Shown: positions 46,401-57,500 of the stretch, piece after piece | Layout: every line of letters starts with the position of its first letter | Numbering within the stretch: position 1 is the stretch's first letter | Origin: Mortierella alpina | Lineage: Eukaryota > Mortierellomycota > Mortierellomycetes > Mortierellales > Mortierellaceae | Direction of reading: 5' to 3' | Assembly (NCBI GenBank): GCA_029449245.1 | Contig: JANATF010000006.1 | Span: 310,001 to 374,000, forward strand | DNA: 64,000 nt | The notes under the pieces: generated by a model | What the model was told of the DNA's origin: nothing | The model's input: the letters and a program-made list of their open reading frames with translations, nothing else | The model's database searches: none | Program-made: the position numbers and the translations under genes

Positions 46401-47142
46401 TGGTGAAGGCAGCAGTGGAGGTGGGCCGGAGACTGGCAGGGATTGCAGGGCGCTTCTTGACAGTTGAGGCAGAGGTGAGAGACGAGGACAAGGACGAGGA
46501 CGAGGCGAGCCTGCCCAAAGACGAGCTGGCTGGCTTGGTTCTGGTGGCAGACGGGGTCGCACTCGAAACAGCCACACCCGCGGCTCTGCCTGTGGACGAC
46601 GACAGCGGCTTCCTGGTCGCTGCTGCACCCAAGGACGCTGTGGTCTTTGTCCTTGCTGTTGCTGTGGCTGCAGTCGGTGTGGGTGCAGCTCCTTGTTTCG
46701 AGGGGATGGAGCGCTTGATGAGTGGATCGACGTTCTCCTTGTTGTCGTTGCTGCTCTCCTTCCTCGGCACTCTTTCTTCAATGTCCACAGGGGGCAGGAG
46801 GATGATGGGTGGTTTGGGTGCAGGCGGTGCGGCGGGGCTGTCGAGCTGGGGAGCAGGGGTTGCTGTGGTGTCTGCTGTGGTAATGACAGTCGTAGTAACA
46901 GCGACTGTTGCTGCTGCTGTTGTTGCTGCTGTTCTTGTGGTAATGGAGTTTGTGGTCGTGGCAGTAGCAGCCAGGAGAGCTGAGGAGGCAGAGCGGATGC
47001 TATCCGCACTACTTTTGCTCTGCTGGCTCTTGCTGCTGGCGTCTGTGGAGGATGCTGACGGGGAGACGGCGGTATCCTGAACAACACCGACAGCGTCGAT
47101 ACTGACCTGGGCACTGCCCTTGGCGCTGCTGTGGGTCGTCAT
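43421..47142 (-). CDS. Long coiled-coil protein with basic Ser/Thr-rich head and C-terminal SH3BGR/glutaredoxin-like fold, 5 exons
   Basis: Exons 47142-45727, 45607-45311, 45179-44434, 44332-44260 and 44155-43421 sum to 1,088 residues. Residues 1-470 are Ser/Thr/Ala-rich and basic, with few acidic residues after about 190. About 475-820 is a long heptad coiled coil (for example LESLREEIESAWTLKLELQVQ). A thioredoxin-like domain then starts YKIKHVQIYGSSVSPNLK and continues FDFVDVATSEEAKMRIRRKS...ELPQIFTDGEYRGLFEDFE, the pattern of SH3BGR proteins. These lack the CxxC redox centre, so the fold is probably a binding module. The last ~160 residues are low-complexity with an acidic end. The basic head plus coiled coil suggests a cytoskeleton-binding scaffold (inference only). 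The fourth exon is just 73 bp. Confidence 0.78.
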
Positions 47143-48301
47143 GCTGGCTGTGACTGAATTGAATGGGAAATGGAGTGGTGCTGGTGCTGGTGTTCCTTGC
47201 TTGGTGGATGTGGGAATCGTGTTGCGGTGCTCCGTGGAACAGTAGAGACGTCGAGGCGATGGGTATACAAAGACGGGCAAATGCAGCGGCGTGAGGCAAA
47301 GTGGAGTGAAGTAGAGAGATGGTCGAGATGCAGCAGCACCTTTTGTGCTGCGTTCCGGAGTTGCAACGAAAAAGGGGGGCAGGCCAGGTGAACGTGACAG
47401 CGACGACCGTTACTGCAGCAGGCTGACAGCAGATAGGGGCCAAGGGTGCACACCTTAGCCAACAATGCAGTGCTGGATGAGGCAACAGCCCAAAACCAAA
47501 ACCGAGAGTGACGCCGAAGCAGAGGATGGAGCGGGACGATGGGAAGAGGGATGGCAATGGCAATGGCAATGGCAATGGCACTGGTGGTGGCAGGTGTGGG
47601 AGCGAGGGGGCGAGGACAGGAGAGCGACGGAGAGAAGTGGAGTTGTGCCTGCATCCGCCCTGCCCGCTGTCCCTGGGCAAGGCGGAAGGTTATATCATCA
47701 CCCAAATTACAATCTGCTTGTGGCACGGCGAGAAATGAATCGATCCTGGACAGATGCATGCCAAGGTTCAATTTCATTTGCACGCACCGCGCACCCTCAG
47801 GGGCACCAGCGTGCAGCTGCTGCCGCATTGCCTCAGAAAGGTCGTGCTCTCGCTCTCCCGCTCCTCTTCCTCCCGTGTCTCGTCGTCCTCCTTCCCCCTC
47901 CTTCTGTGCTCTCCCACACACACATCTGCCTCCGTGTCTACGCATGGTGGAAGTCTAGGGAGCGAGCACTTGCGCTGTTTCAAGAACACGCCTCGCCCTT
48001 GCACGCGTGCGCTTGGATCATTCAGACGAGAGCCGTGACAACCCGAGGACCGCCAAAAGAGAATGAATGACATAATGGCGCAAGCCACGCGTGCCATACG
48101 CCATGCGAAGCAACGCCATGCCAACTTTTGCATTGCTGCAACCACTCCATCACTCACACCTCTCCACAGACAACAGACCCCCAAAGCACCAGCCCTATCC
48201 TCACTACACTGACCGCATCGGCATATCCTATTCACACCGACGGCAACTTCCCCTTCAACAAACTTAACCCTCCCCGCGTCTACTTTTTTTTCTCACGCAC
48301 A
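47143..48301. other. Divergent intergenic region (coiled-coil gene / FMP46-like gene)
   Basis: About 1.16 kb between divergent starts. It contains a short TGGCAA repeat at 47552-47581 and CT-rich leaders on both sides. Long overlapping frames occur on both strands but have biased composition and no family resemblance. Confidence 0.5.
47552..47581 (+). repeat. TGGCAA hexanucleotide microsatellite
   Basis: About five tandem copies of TGGCAA in the leader or promoter of the coiled-coil gene. Being a multiple of three it keeps frames open on both strands, which explains the spurious frames here. Confidence 0.8.
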
Positions 48302-48805
48302 ATGTCATTCCGCCTCCCAAAGTTCCCCATGCTCACCATCTTCCACAACCCATCCTCCAAGGTCTCGATCGAGGCCCTCCGACTTCTCAAAAAGGCCTCT
48401 GTCCACCACGACTTCAAGGTCGATCTCGTCCAAACAAAGTCTCAACCACCCACGCACCAACAGATCGCCAACATCGTCGACTATCTCGGTCGTGGATCCA
48501 TCCCCACAGGCGCACAACTGATCCTGGACCCTGAAGCCCCCATCAAGGCCTCCACCGTCGCAGAAGTCCAAAAGATCCTCGACGCCAACCCACAGTACCT
48601 GAGGAAACCTCTGATCGTCGATTGGAACAAGGGCAAAGCCATCATCGCGGACGTAAGCAACCATGGTCGTTTTTTTACTTTTCTTTTGTTGTTCTTTCAC
48701 CACGAAACTCACTCCCAGTCTCACAATCCTATTTTCCTGCTCTCAATGCCATAGCCTCCGACAAAGGTTGAGGAGATTGTCCAGAATGTTGGCGAGTCCG
48801 ACTGA
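48302..48805 (+). CDS. FMP46-like mitochondrial thioredoxin-fold redox protein, 2 exons
   Basis: Exons 48302-48652 and 48755-48805 give 133 residues, the size of the FMP46 (DUF1687) family. The core PMLTIFHNPSSKVSIEALRLL has the beta-loop-alpha start of a thioredoxin/ArsC fold, with Asn-Pro-Ser-Ser in place of a CxxC. It ends ...RKPLIVDWNKGKAIIADPPTKVEEIV, which matches the ArsC/FMP46 pattern. The basic, Arg-containing start (MSFRLPKF) is compatible with mitochondrial import but weak. The family is called putative redox protein; the active-site cysteine seen in some members is absent at the usual position here, so a catalytic role is doubtful. The intron 48653-48754 has clean GTAAGC/CATAG ends. 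Confidence 0.8.
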
Positions 48806-48908
48806 TATCAAGAATCCAGCAGGAAGCAATATAGCATCGTCAAAAGCAGTACAAAAATAAACCCATGTAATATGTGGCAATCAACCCCCTGTTTATTTGT
48901 TTGCGAAT

Positions 48909-51734
48909 CTACACAGCGTCAAAGACACCTAAAAAGCCCATGGAATACCGTGTCGAAGTGATCGTCGCCGCCGCAGATCCCAACATGGTGTTCATGAACG
49001 ATCCCATACCACCCGCATTCGTCGTCTTGGCGGTCGGTGCCGCGTTCTTGAACCCCGGAGGATCCCCACTTTCCATGAACCCGACCTTGTACTGCCCAGG
49101 TCGTAGCACTCGACGCGTCTCAAACACATCTCGCTCGACCTCCTGCATTGGCTCTGGCTTATTCCCATGATCAATCAGCACAATCCTCGGTCGTGCTGTC
49201 CCAGGCTCCACTCCAAAGATCCTCACTCGAATCGTCTGCATCACTCCGCTCGGGACCTGCGCCGTGATGGGCTCCACCACCGAGTACGAGAACCCCTTGG
49301 CCATGTATGTCTGCATCAGCGGCTGCCAGTTCGCACCCGATCCCTCGTTCACGACTCTGTACGAGATCGCGCCTTGCCCCTCGTAACCTTTGTTGTCTGG
49401 AGACTTGCCAGCAACGTGGAGCACGCCATAGCCAGGTCCGGGGCACAGTCCCTTGATCGTCATGATCACCGCCTCTTCATCCTCACGCGTCCAATGCACC
49501 ACGGGTCGAAGCGTCGTCGTCGTCGTCAAGGTTGTCGGCGTCTTCCACTCGAGCCGAACAAACACAGTCGCAAAGGCCTTATCCCAGGACCGTTTCGCCA
49601 ATGACACCTCCACCTCGAAATAATCATCGTCCGTCCTGACCGTCTGCGACGTGAATCTTCCTGCAGGTGCAATCCCCAAAGCCCATGACGTCGAGGTCCG
49701 GAACGGCAGAGCTCGGTACACCTCCACATGAACGGGTGGGTCCAAGAACTGCTGTTCCGAATGTGTAGGCCAATGGCTATAGATCAAATGCTCCGGTCGG
49801 ACCAGAAAGTAATGCGGGTTCATCTGCTTGGGCGCATCCGGTGCATGCGGGCAAACTGCTCCTGCACCCCATGTCGAGTCGACCAAAAGCCGTTCGCCAT
49901 GGATCGTCACTGCATTCCACGCATGTGCCGCTCCAAGGGAGCCATCTCCGACCTCGATACCGTATCCTCGTGCCATTCCATAGACTTGTGTCACGCCAAG
50001 GTGCTGCGGTGCCGCCAGAGCCTCAAATAAATTGGCGTATCCCGCGCAGACACCCATTCGGTTCCGGAGCACGGCCTCTGCAGAGTTGTCGCCCAAATTC
50101 CCAGATTGAAAACCCACCATGTTGTACTCGATATTTTTAGCCATCCAGAAAAAGATGGCACGCAGCTGGGCCACCGCATCGCCTGGGAAAGGTGAGGTCA
50201 GATACCACGACAGTCGGTCAATGCTCTCTGTCTCAGACTCGGGACACGCGATCGCGTGGTTGTCCTGGATCGAAAAGTCAATATGCTCCAGATCCAGGCG
50301 ATCGCCGCTGAAATCAGCCGTGAACACGGGCTGGGACCGCGCCAGGACCGAGAGAAGCGTGTCAGCCTCCTCGTCAGTGGGGTGGCAACGAGCGGAAGAA
50401 GACAAGGGCGGCGACGATGAGGAGGAATGACTGCTGGACTCGTGAGATGCATAGCTGGAGGATGAAGAGCCGTTGGTGGAAGACGTTGTCCGTGTGGTCA
50501 CTGAGGATTTGTAGGACAAAGATGAATGTTGCTCCTTCACAGCGCTGTGAACGGGTCTCTTGGGAAGCGTAGGTCGTTGAGGCAGTTCAGGCCGGTGAGG
50601 CAGCTCTGGCCGCTGCGGGAGCTCAGGTCGTTGTGGTAATGATGGACGCTGTGGAGGCGTAGGCCGTGCAGGAAGCGCGGGTCGCTGCGGGAGCGAGGGG
50701 GGAGGCGTGGACTGTTCAACCTTCAGGTCCGATGTTGTCCTTGCGGCAATGGTTCCCGGTAACCTCGGAGGTTTAGAGGGTGGTAATGGCACAGGGGGCG
50801 CGGTTTCTTGTGACTCTTGAAGGTTCTTGACGATCTGCGAGCCCGAACGATTCGGTATGGGTGGAGGCGTGTCCTTGAGCGACAGTGCTTCCATAGTAGG
50901 TAATGATGGAGAAGGAGGTCCACGGTCGGCGATCCCGCTACGGAGCGAAGGCGCCCTCGGTCGCTGCTCAACCGAGACTGCTCGAGCCGGAGGCAGAGTA
51001 CGCCGCAAGGGTTCAGTAGGTACAGGTGGTGCAGGAATCGGCCGTTTGGTGATCTCTGCGACGGGCACAGGACGCTTTGGAGGCATCACGGACCCGTCCG
51101 TCTGCGACAGTGACTCTGTACGCTCGGAAGCATAGGTTATTGCTGTTGTTCTTGTTGACGTCGACTGTCTCAGAGACGAGGGTTTTACAAGGGGCGATTC
51201 GTCGACTGGACGTGGAGGAGGGGTTGGGGCCGGTCGGTCGGGTTTGGTGGCAGAGGAGGTGGTGTGGGATCGCAAGAGTGCGGGACTCCAGGAGGGTATA
51301 GGTGGGCTCGCCTCGGGCGCGGCCGTGAATGAGCGTGCTGGCGGCACTGGCACGCGAGGAGGATGAGCCAAAGTGGAGGACGATGCGGAAGTTGATAATG
51401 ACGATGATGATGATGATGATGGCGGAGGCGGAAGGGTTCGCTTGGGCGGTGTGCTGTCAGGATGGTGTGCGCTGGGTGGTGAGGCTGATGTCGATGCTGC
51501 TGCAGGCAGAGCCGTTGGCGCTGTTGGGATCGGCCGCCTTGGAGGAGTCAAAGCCGAGTGCGGCGGTGTGGAGCTGGCGGGCAGCGAGGGCACAGGCGGT
51601 GGAGGCGGAAGCGAGCGCCGCGGGGGTGCGATGAGCTCGCTCTTGGGCCGCGGTGCCGGTACGGGGGCTTCGCCAGCCGAAGGGGTGGTCGAGCTGTACA
51701 TGGTGGTTGCCCTGATGGCTGTTCGCGTGGACAT
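48909..51734 (-). CDS. Transglutaminase-fold protein with Pro-rich SH3-ligand region (Cyk3/KY-like)
   Basis: One intronless frame; from the ATG at 51734 it gives 942 residues. The N-terminal ~420 residues are proline-rich and include a tandem PxxP block (LPQRPxLPxRP-type repeats, about 50555-50700), ideal class I/II SH3 ligands. The transglutaminase-like core (about 530-640) has a complete Cys-His-Asp triad: Cys563 in GVCAGYANLF, His604 in AHAWNAV, Asp619 in LVDSTWGAG. A beta-rich C-terminal region follows. The core and tail resemble animal kyphoscoliosis (KY) and fungal Cyk3, which acts in septum formation. Yeast Cyk3 carries an SH3 domain and has lost the catalytic residues; here no SH3 domain is seen and the triad is intact. 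A longer frame from 51836 is possible but begins in what looks like leader sequence. Confidence 0.83.
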   Translation of the reverse strand: MSTRTAIRATTMYSSTTPSAGEAPVPAPRPKSELIAPPRRSLPPPPPVPSLPASSTPPHSALTPPRRPIPTAPTALPAAASTSASPPSAHHPDSTPPKRTLPPPPSSSSSSSLSTSASSSTLAHPPRVPVPPARSFTAAPEASPPIPSWSPALLRSHTTSSATKPDRPAPTPPPRPVDESPLVKPSSLRQSTSTRTTAITYASERTESLSQTDGSVMPPKRPVPVAEITKRPIPAPPVPTEPLRRTLPPARAVSVEQRPRAPSLRSGIADRGPPSPSLPTMEALSLKDTPPPIPNRSGSQIVKNLQESQETAPPVPLPPSKPPRLPGTIAARTTSDLKVEQSTPPPSLPQRPALPARPTPPQRPSLPQRPELPQRPELPHRPELPQRPTLPKRPVHSAVKEQHSSLSYKSSVTTRTTSSTNGSSSSSYASHESSSHSSSSSPPLSSSARCHPTDEEADTLLSVLARSQPVFTADFSGDRLDLEHIDFSIQDNHAIACPESETESIDRLSWYLTSPFPGDAVAQLRAIFFWMAKNIEYNMVGFQSGNLGDNSAEAVLRNRMGVCAGYANLFEALAAPQHLGVTQVYGMARGYGIEVGDGSLGAAHAWNAVTIHGERLLVDSTWGAGAVCPHAPDAPKQMNPHYFLVRPEHLIYSHWPTHSEQQFLDPPVHVEVYRALPFRTSTSWALGIAPAGRFTSQTVRTDDDYFEVEVSLAKRSWDKAFATVFVRLEWKTPTTLTTTTTLRPVVHWTREDEEAVIMTIKGLCPGPGYGVLHVAGKSPDNKGYEGQGAISYRVVNEGSGANWQPLMQTYMAKGFSYSVVEPITAQVPSGVMQTIRVRIFGVEPGTARPRIVLIDHGNKPEPMQEVERDVFETRRVLRPGQYKVGFMESGDPPGFKNAAPTAKTTNAGGMGSFMNTMLGSAAATITSTRYSMGFLGVFDAV

Positions 51735-51865
51735 GTAGAATGCAGCGGGCTGCGTTGGGTTTAACGCAGGGAAGAGCGGGATTAGACAGAGATGACATGG
51801 ACAGGACGACGGATGACAAGGTGCAGACACATGCATGCATACCTGTTTATGAGTGTGAGTGCGAG

Positions 51866-51897
<32 letters not shown>

Positions 51898-52573
51898 TGT
51901 GTGTGGATGTGGAATGGAATGGGCTTTGCTTGCCTGTCGCTGGGCGAAGTAGTCGGTCGGGCTGCGTGCTGGAGAGAAGAGGAGTTTGCAGACAGGCGAC
52001 GGTGCAGCCGCCTCGTATTTATGCACGGGCTGGCAGCAGTGAGTGGCGCATGGGATCGCAGCTTACATTATGGTGACTGCAGCCCGCTGGTCCAGCTGCA
52101 GAGGCTCCTTCTCGAGTCACCCGCGATGCAGCGATGCTCATCGCCAGTCGCCAGGGCGAGGGCGGGCCTCGTCGGTGGCGCTGGAGGAGCAGGCGTGTTT
52201 GCCGGCGGGGCAGGCAGAGCCCGCTGCCTGCGAGCTCTGTGGTGCGGGAGGGCGTGGTGCTTGTGCTGCCTTCGGGACCGCATGCGGTGTCTGCACAAGA
52301 ATGCGCGGCAACGCACAGGCGTGTGCATCTGAGGGAGTACAGCGGGTGGGGGCAAGACAGACTCGCAGACGACTGGACTATGGCATGGATGGCTGCAGAG
52401 AGAGAGAGAGAGAGAGAGAGAGCTGTTGACCTTGGTCTTCACTAGTAGTCACATCGGCGTATGAGGGGGGTATTATTTTTCATTCTTCTTCACACCTTCG
52501 TTGCTTCGCTGCTCCTTTGCTTGACTCCATTCATTCATTCATCCTTCATTCTCCCTTCCTTCACAGTCTAGAC
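51735..52573. other. Divergent intergenic region with microsatellites
   Basis: About 840 bases between the transglutaminase-fold gene and the transporter. It holds a GAGTGA/GAGA-type repeat (about 51857-51905) and an (AG)n run at 52397-52422. The transporter leader is CT-rich with ATTCATTC repeats. No gene seen. Confidence 0.6.
52397..52422 (+). repeat. (AG)13 microsatellite
   Basis: Thirteen tandem AG units in the promoter region of the transporter gene. Confidence 0.9.
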
Positions 52574-54302
52574 ATGACGCACTCCCAGGAGACCAGTCCG
52601 CTGCTGCGTGCTGGCACACACTCCAGCAGTGCACCCTACACCACCACCCCCGCCACCCCTTCCCCCTCAGCGCAGCCCGAAAAGACCGCCGAGCAACGAC
52701 ACCAAGAGACCAGGGGCCTGATCTACATGACCCTCTCCGCCCTCTTCTTCAGCTTCATGTCCCTCCTCGTCTCCCTCACCGCTAGATCCCTCCCTTCCTT
52801 CGAAATCGTCCTCTTCCGCGGCCTCATCCAAACCTTCCTCGGCATCGCTGCCTGCCACTACCTCAAGGTCTCTCCCTTCGGCAAGAAGGGTGTGCGCTTC
52901 TTGCTCTTTTGTCGTGGCCTCGCTGGGTCGTGTGGCCTGGCCTGCTTCTTCTACGCCCTCAGTGTCCTGCCCCTAGCAGATGCCACCGTCATCTTCTTTC
53001 TCGGCCCGGTCTTCACGGCCATCTTGGCACGCATCGTCCTCAAGGAGCCGTTTACGCCATTGGATGCCTTGGCCTCGACCGTCTCGATGATCGGCGTCAT
53101 CCTAGTCGCCAAGCCTTCGGTCCTGTTCCCGCCCCAGCCAGAGATGGTTGGCAGCAGTGATCAGCAGCTGGCTGGTCCCTTGAGCGGGCTGTTCTTGATG
53201 CTCCAGCAGCGCGAGGAGGACCATGACCGTCGTTTGCTCGGTGCTCTTGCTGCTGTCTGTGGAGCCATGTGCTCAGCGGTGGTGAGTGCTATTTTGCGGG
53301 GATTGAACAAGAGAGAAAAAAAAAAAAGAGAGTTGGTTTGGTGCCTTGAAATGTGTGTCATCGTGCGAGCGTTTACCCCACTGGATCACATCACTGCCTT
53401 TGATACTTTTTTTTGTCTTTGGCGTGAAGAAACTCGCTCACCTGGAGGATGTCTTCGCTTGAGCCATTACGCCTCTCGGTCAATAGATCCCACGTCCCCC
53501 TCCCCCCCCTCCCATCTCCTCTTTTCCTTTAAGGCCCAACTTTCCTTGCCCCTTGAACTGATCGACAAAAAATAATCAACAAAAAAAGCATGCCCCTTGT
53601 TCTCAGGGCGTAATCTAATTTTTTTTTTCCGAACGGCGTATTCGCCTACCTTCTTTTGTTTATTATTTCTTTCACACGCCTTTCGCCAACTACTCACGCG
53701 AATCGTCTTTCTCCTTTTTGTTTGATCTCTCTCATCCACGTCATGTAGGCTTATGTGATTGTGCGCAAGATTGGCAAGGAGGGTGCCCACTCCATGCAGC
53801 ATGTCACCTACTTTGGCGTCGTCAGCTGTGTGCTAAGTGTTGTGTGCCTCCACACCATGCAAGGTGGATATGTCCACCCCGAAGGCGCTCTCATGTGGAC
53901 AGGTCTCCTCCTCCTCGGCGTCGCCGCCTTCATTGGCCAAGTCTTGCTGAACAATGGGTAAAAACGACTCGACAAAATGAACCTAGCTCATAATGTGATT
54001 AAGTTTTTCTTTGTGGCTCCTGCCTTGTTCCTGATACATCTCTGTATTATAGATTGCAATTGGCCCCACTTGGACCAGGCACCTTGATGCGCATGAACGA
54101 TATCGTCTTTGCATTCTTCTTCCAAATCACCGTCCAGCATGAACACCCGGATCTGTTCAGCTTCTTGGGCGCATCCCTCGTCATGATCTGCACAGGAGGC
54201 ATGGCTCTGAACAAGTGGAGGCTGGAAAAGAACAGGGCTCAAAGGGAAAAGCTGGACAGGGAAAGTCAACCTCAAACTGGAGAGTCGGCAGCATCATCAT
54301 AG
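52574..54302 (+). CDS. EamA/DMT-superfamily membrane transporter, 3 exons
   Basis: Exons 52574-53281, 53749-53957 and 54053-54302 give 388 residues. After a ~50-residue Ser/Thr/Pro-rich cytosolic lead there are about ten hydrophobic segments in two EamA halves. The first half has LIYMTLSALFFSFMSLLV, the SFEIVLFRGLIQ loop, and LPLADATVIFFLGPVFTAILA with LKEPFTPLDALA. The second half has GLQLAPLGPGTLMRMNDIVFAFFFQ and ends LGASLVMICTGGMAL. These are standard features of the drug/metabolite transporter superfamily; the closest animal relatives are SLC35G-type. The substrate is not predictable. The two halves differ in the usual way: the loop between them is charged (QQREEDHDRR). The first intron (53282-53748) is 467 bp, long for this window and pyrimidine-rich near its 3' end. 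Confidence 0.88.
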
Positions 54303-54556
54303 AAGACTATTACAATGGACTACAATACCATACAATAATGTAATACAATCCAATAGGGTCCTTAAAGACTTGCATTGTTAAAAAACTTTGATGATCTTTA
54401 ATACAAAAGGTAGTAAATGACAATGAGGATGAGGAATGGGGAGATAGAGGGAGATGCGAGATTGGATAGAGGGTAACGATGGGGGACAAGGAATTTGTAT
54501 ACAACAACAGATCAAACGAGTGACAAAGGAAAAGAAACAAAAAAGAACAGCTGGAG

Positions 54557-57500
54557 CTAACGGTTCTGCCCTCCTGCTATCTTGGCTCGGTATTGAGCCA
54601 CAAGCATTGCATGGGCCTGTTGCTGCTGCTCAATCGACATCATCCCGGTCGAGATCCCCAGCTGGGCTCCCGCGCCACTCTGCAGCGAGGGCGAGGTCAC
54701 ACCCGCCGCTGCCGCTGCCGCTGCAGTCGAGCTCAGATCCAGGTTGGACCAGTCGCCATTGAACATCGCCATCGGGTTCTGAACGCCTACCGTCAATCCA
54801 CCCAGTCCTGCGGAACCACTCCCGATCGTTCCACCACCCAGCCCTGCCAATGCTGCTGCCGCCGCCGTTCCAAAAGGTGTCCCGTTCATCATCTTGCCAT
54901 TGGTCGTTGTCATAATAGCGGGCTGTTGCTGTTGCTGCTGTTGCTGCTGCTGCTGTTGCTGTTGATGTTGCTGCTGCAAAAACTGCTGTTGCTGCTGCAA
55001 GAGCTGGATCTGTTGCTGCTGCTGAGGTGTCAACGAGCTATCCATATTTTGGATCTGCTGCTGTCGCTTCAGATACGCCATGATCGCCTGCTGCTGCTGA
55101 AGTTGTTGTTGCTGCTGCTGTTGCTGCTGTCTTTGCTGCTGCTCTTGAAGCTGTTGCTGTTGTTGTTGCTGCTGCTCCTGCTGCTGCCTACGCCGGTTCA
55201 ACATATCCTGGTACATCAACTGCTGCGCACGCTCCAATGTCGCAACACCTTGTTGCTGCTGAGACAACGGCAGCGTCGTAAATGCGTAAGGCAACTGCAG
55301 TTGAGAAGGATCCAGACCCCCTGTGACAGCCCCCAAACCAGCCTGCATCTGCTCATGCTGCATTGATAACCGCTGCATATCCGATGGCGTCTGCTGCTGC
55401 TGTTGTTGTTGTTGCTGCTGCTGCAAAAGATTCTGAGACGAGAACCCTTGCTGAGAGGTGGAGTGCTGCTGCTGGTGCTTCAATTGTTGCTTTTGCTGTT
55501 TCTGCTTGGCGCTGAGGGGTCTACTGGACGAATGGGATTCTGCCAGCTGGGATTGGGCTGCTGCTGCTGCTCCCTTGGCATCAGAGGAGAAGCGTCTCTG
55601 GCGCTTTGGGAACGTGTGCGAAGAGCTGAAGGTGCCGGGTGTAGCGGGAGCTGCGCTTCCATTCGCCTGACTTGAAGACTCGCCTGCTGTCCCGACAGTT
55701 CCTCCCGTTGGCGTAGAAGGTGCAGAGGATACATTGGATGCATTAGCAGGACCAGACTTTGAATGACCTGAATTCGGGTCTTTTTTGTCCTGAGCGCTAT
55801 TAGCATTTAGCTCGACACTCTTGCGGCGCTGGGCTGCCTTTGTTCCTTTGCTTGACGCGGTCAAATCCTCGGATGACTTTGAGGCTGGGCTTGGCTCGGC
55901 GTTCGATCCCTCTGGATGGTCACCAGCATTCGCATGCTGACTGTTAGCGTTCTGTCCATTCCGGTTGCGTTTCTTGATGACGTCCGTCTTGAGGCTGAGC
56001 GGCCTCACGACGCCATGAAGCTTCAAGAATAATCCACAGGCATTACAAAGGGGAAGGCCCTCAGGATTACGTCGCCACAGAGGAGTTGTTTGAGTGTCAC
56101 AGTTGGTGCACTTTGTGGGTATCAACGGCACCGACGAGGTTCCATCCGCACCAGAGCCGCCGGCGGAGGATTCTGAGGAGCTGCCGTTCTGCGCACTGGT
56201 CCCTGCCATCGCATCTGCACCGTCTTCACCATTGGACTTTCCAGCATTTGTGTCCGCCTTGCTCTCTGCAGACTGACGAGCGTGAGCGCGCGGGCGCTTT
56301 CCAGGAACGACTGTCGACCCTGACGATGTGGGTGGCGTTTTCTTTGTTGCTTCTGATGGGTTGTCAGAGCTCCACCCCACTTCCTGAGTGTTTCCGCTCG
56401 AGGACCGTTGGGACGTAGCTGCGCCTGCTGACGAGGGTGCGGAGGAAGACGTTGCTCCTGATAAGGATACGACTGACATCTCGGGTTCATCTGTCTCCAT
56501 ATCAGCATCGTCAGTTGCCATCGTGCCAGACGAACTAGGCTGGCTCATGCTGATTCCTGAACCGTCAAAAGATGAGGACTGGTCACTGCAAAAAGCCGTA
56601 GCCTGACTTGTAAATGGAAGAAGCTGAGCCGGGTTGATGAAACCAGAGGGTCCACCTGCCGAACTAACGCCAAGCTCGTTGGAACCACTAAAGAACTGGG
56701 CGTTCAGCATCTCTGGGTCCTGCAGGAACGGAGGCAAGCCCTCCATGCCGCCAAAATTCATCATGGAGATCAGCTCGCCATAGTTCACGTCGCCAAAGTT
56801 GTTGACTCCTTGCTGTAGCTGCTGTTGCAACTGAAGTTGGTGCTGAAGAAACTGCTGCTGCTGCTGAAGTTGCTGCTGTTGAGCGGCAGCCGCAAGCAGA
56901 TATTCTGGATAGAACATGTTTTGGCCGGGTGATGCCATTGCATTTCCTCTAGATAATGGGTCGCCCGAGGTATAATCGACTACGGCATCGCCTTTGGAGC
57001 CAAATGCCGCTGACCCAGGTACGCTAGCTGAGAGTTTCTTTTGGGTCGGAGACTCTTGCTTGATGGGGACAACGTTTTCCTTGGAAGCTGATTTTTGTTT
57101 ACCCGAGGACTGGGTCGGGAAGATTGTCGTGGGGGAGGAGGGCCGGGAGGATTCAATGTCCGAGTCACCTGAGGAGGCGTCGTGAGGAATATTGATGCTG
57201 CCTAGGTAGGGGTTGGACATGGGCGTACGGAAGTTACCCGCAACGGCGGACTGAAGGTTCGTCTGCTTGGTGGACTGTTTGTCGGTAGCCGGGCCTGCAG
57301 CCGTCTGTTAAAAGAGTATGTACGCAGCAGTCAAATGGCGTTAGAGATCTAGAGAGGGTGGTGTGTGGGTCATCCCCTTCACGTCTTGCCCCTCCGTCTA
57401 GTTTACATACCTTTCCCTGGTAGCTTGAAAGCCTCTGGGTGCTACTGCGTGAGCTGGACGAATGGCCCGATTTGCTTCCTGTAGAGCTTCGTGAAAGGCC

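Noticed and set aside
45968-47080. 370-residue Val/Ala/Glu-rich frame on the plus strand
   Set aside because: It is the exact antisense of the Ser/Thr/Ala-rich head of the coiled-coil protein. The codon bias of that repeat region removes stops on the other strand, and no motif is present.
51735-51836. Longer start of the transglutaminase-fold protein at 51836
   Set aside because: The extra residues (Cys/Pro/His-rich) lie in repeat-flanked leader sequence; the ATG at 51734 is in better agreement with a usual leader, although not proven.
54593-55675. Leucine-rich frames on the plus strand
   Set aside because: They are the antisense reading of CAG/CAA glutamine tracts in the GATA factor (CTG/TTG gives Leu), not a membrane protein.
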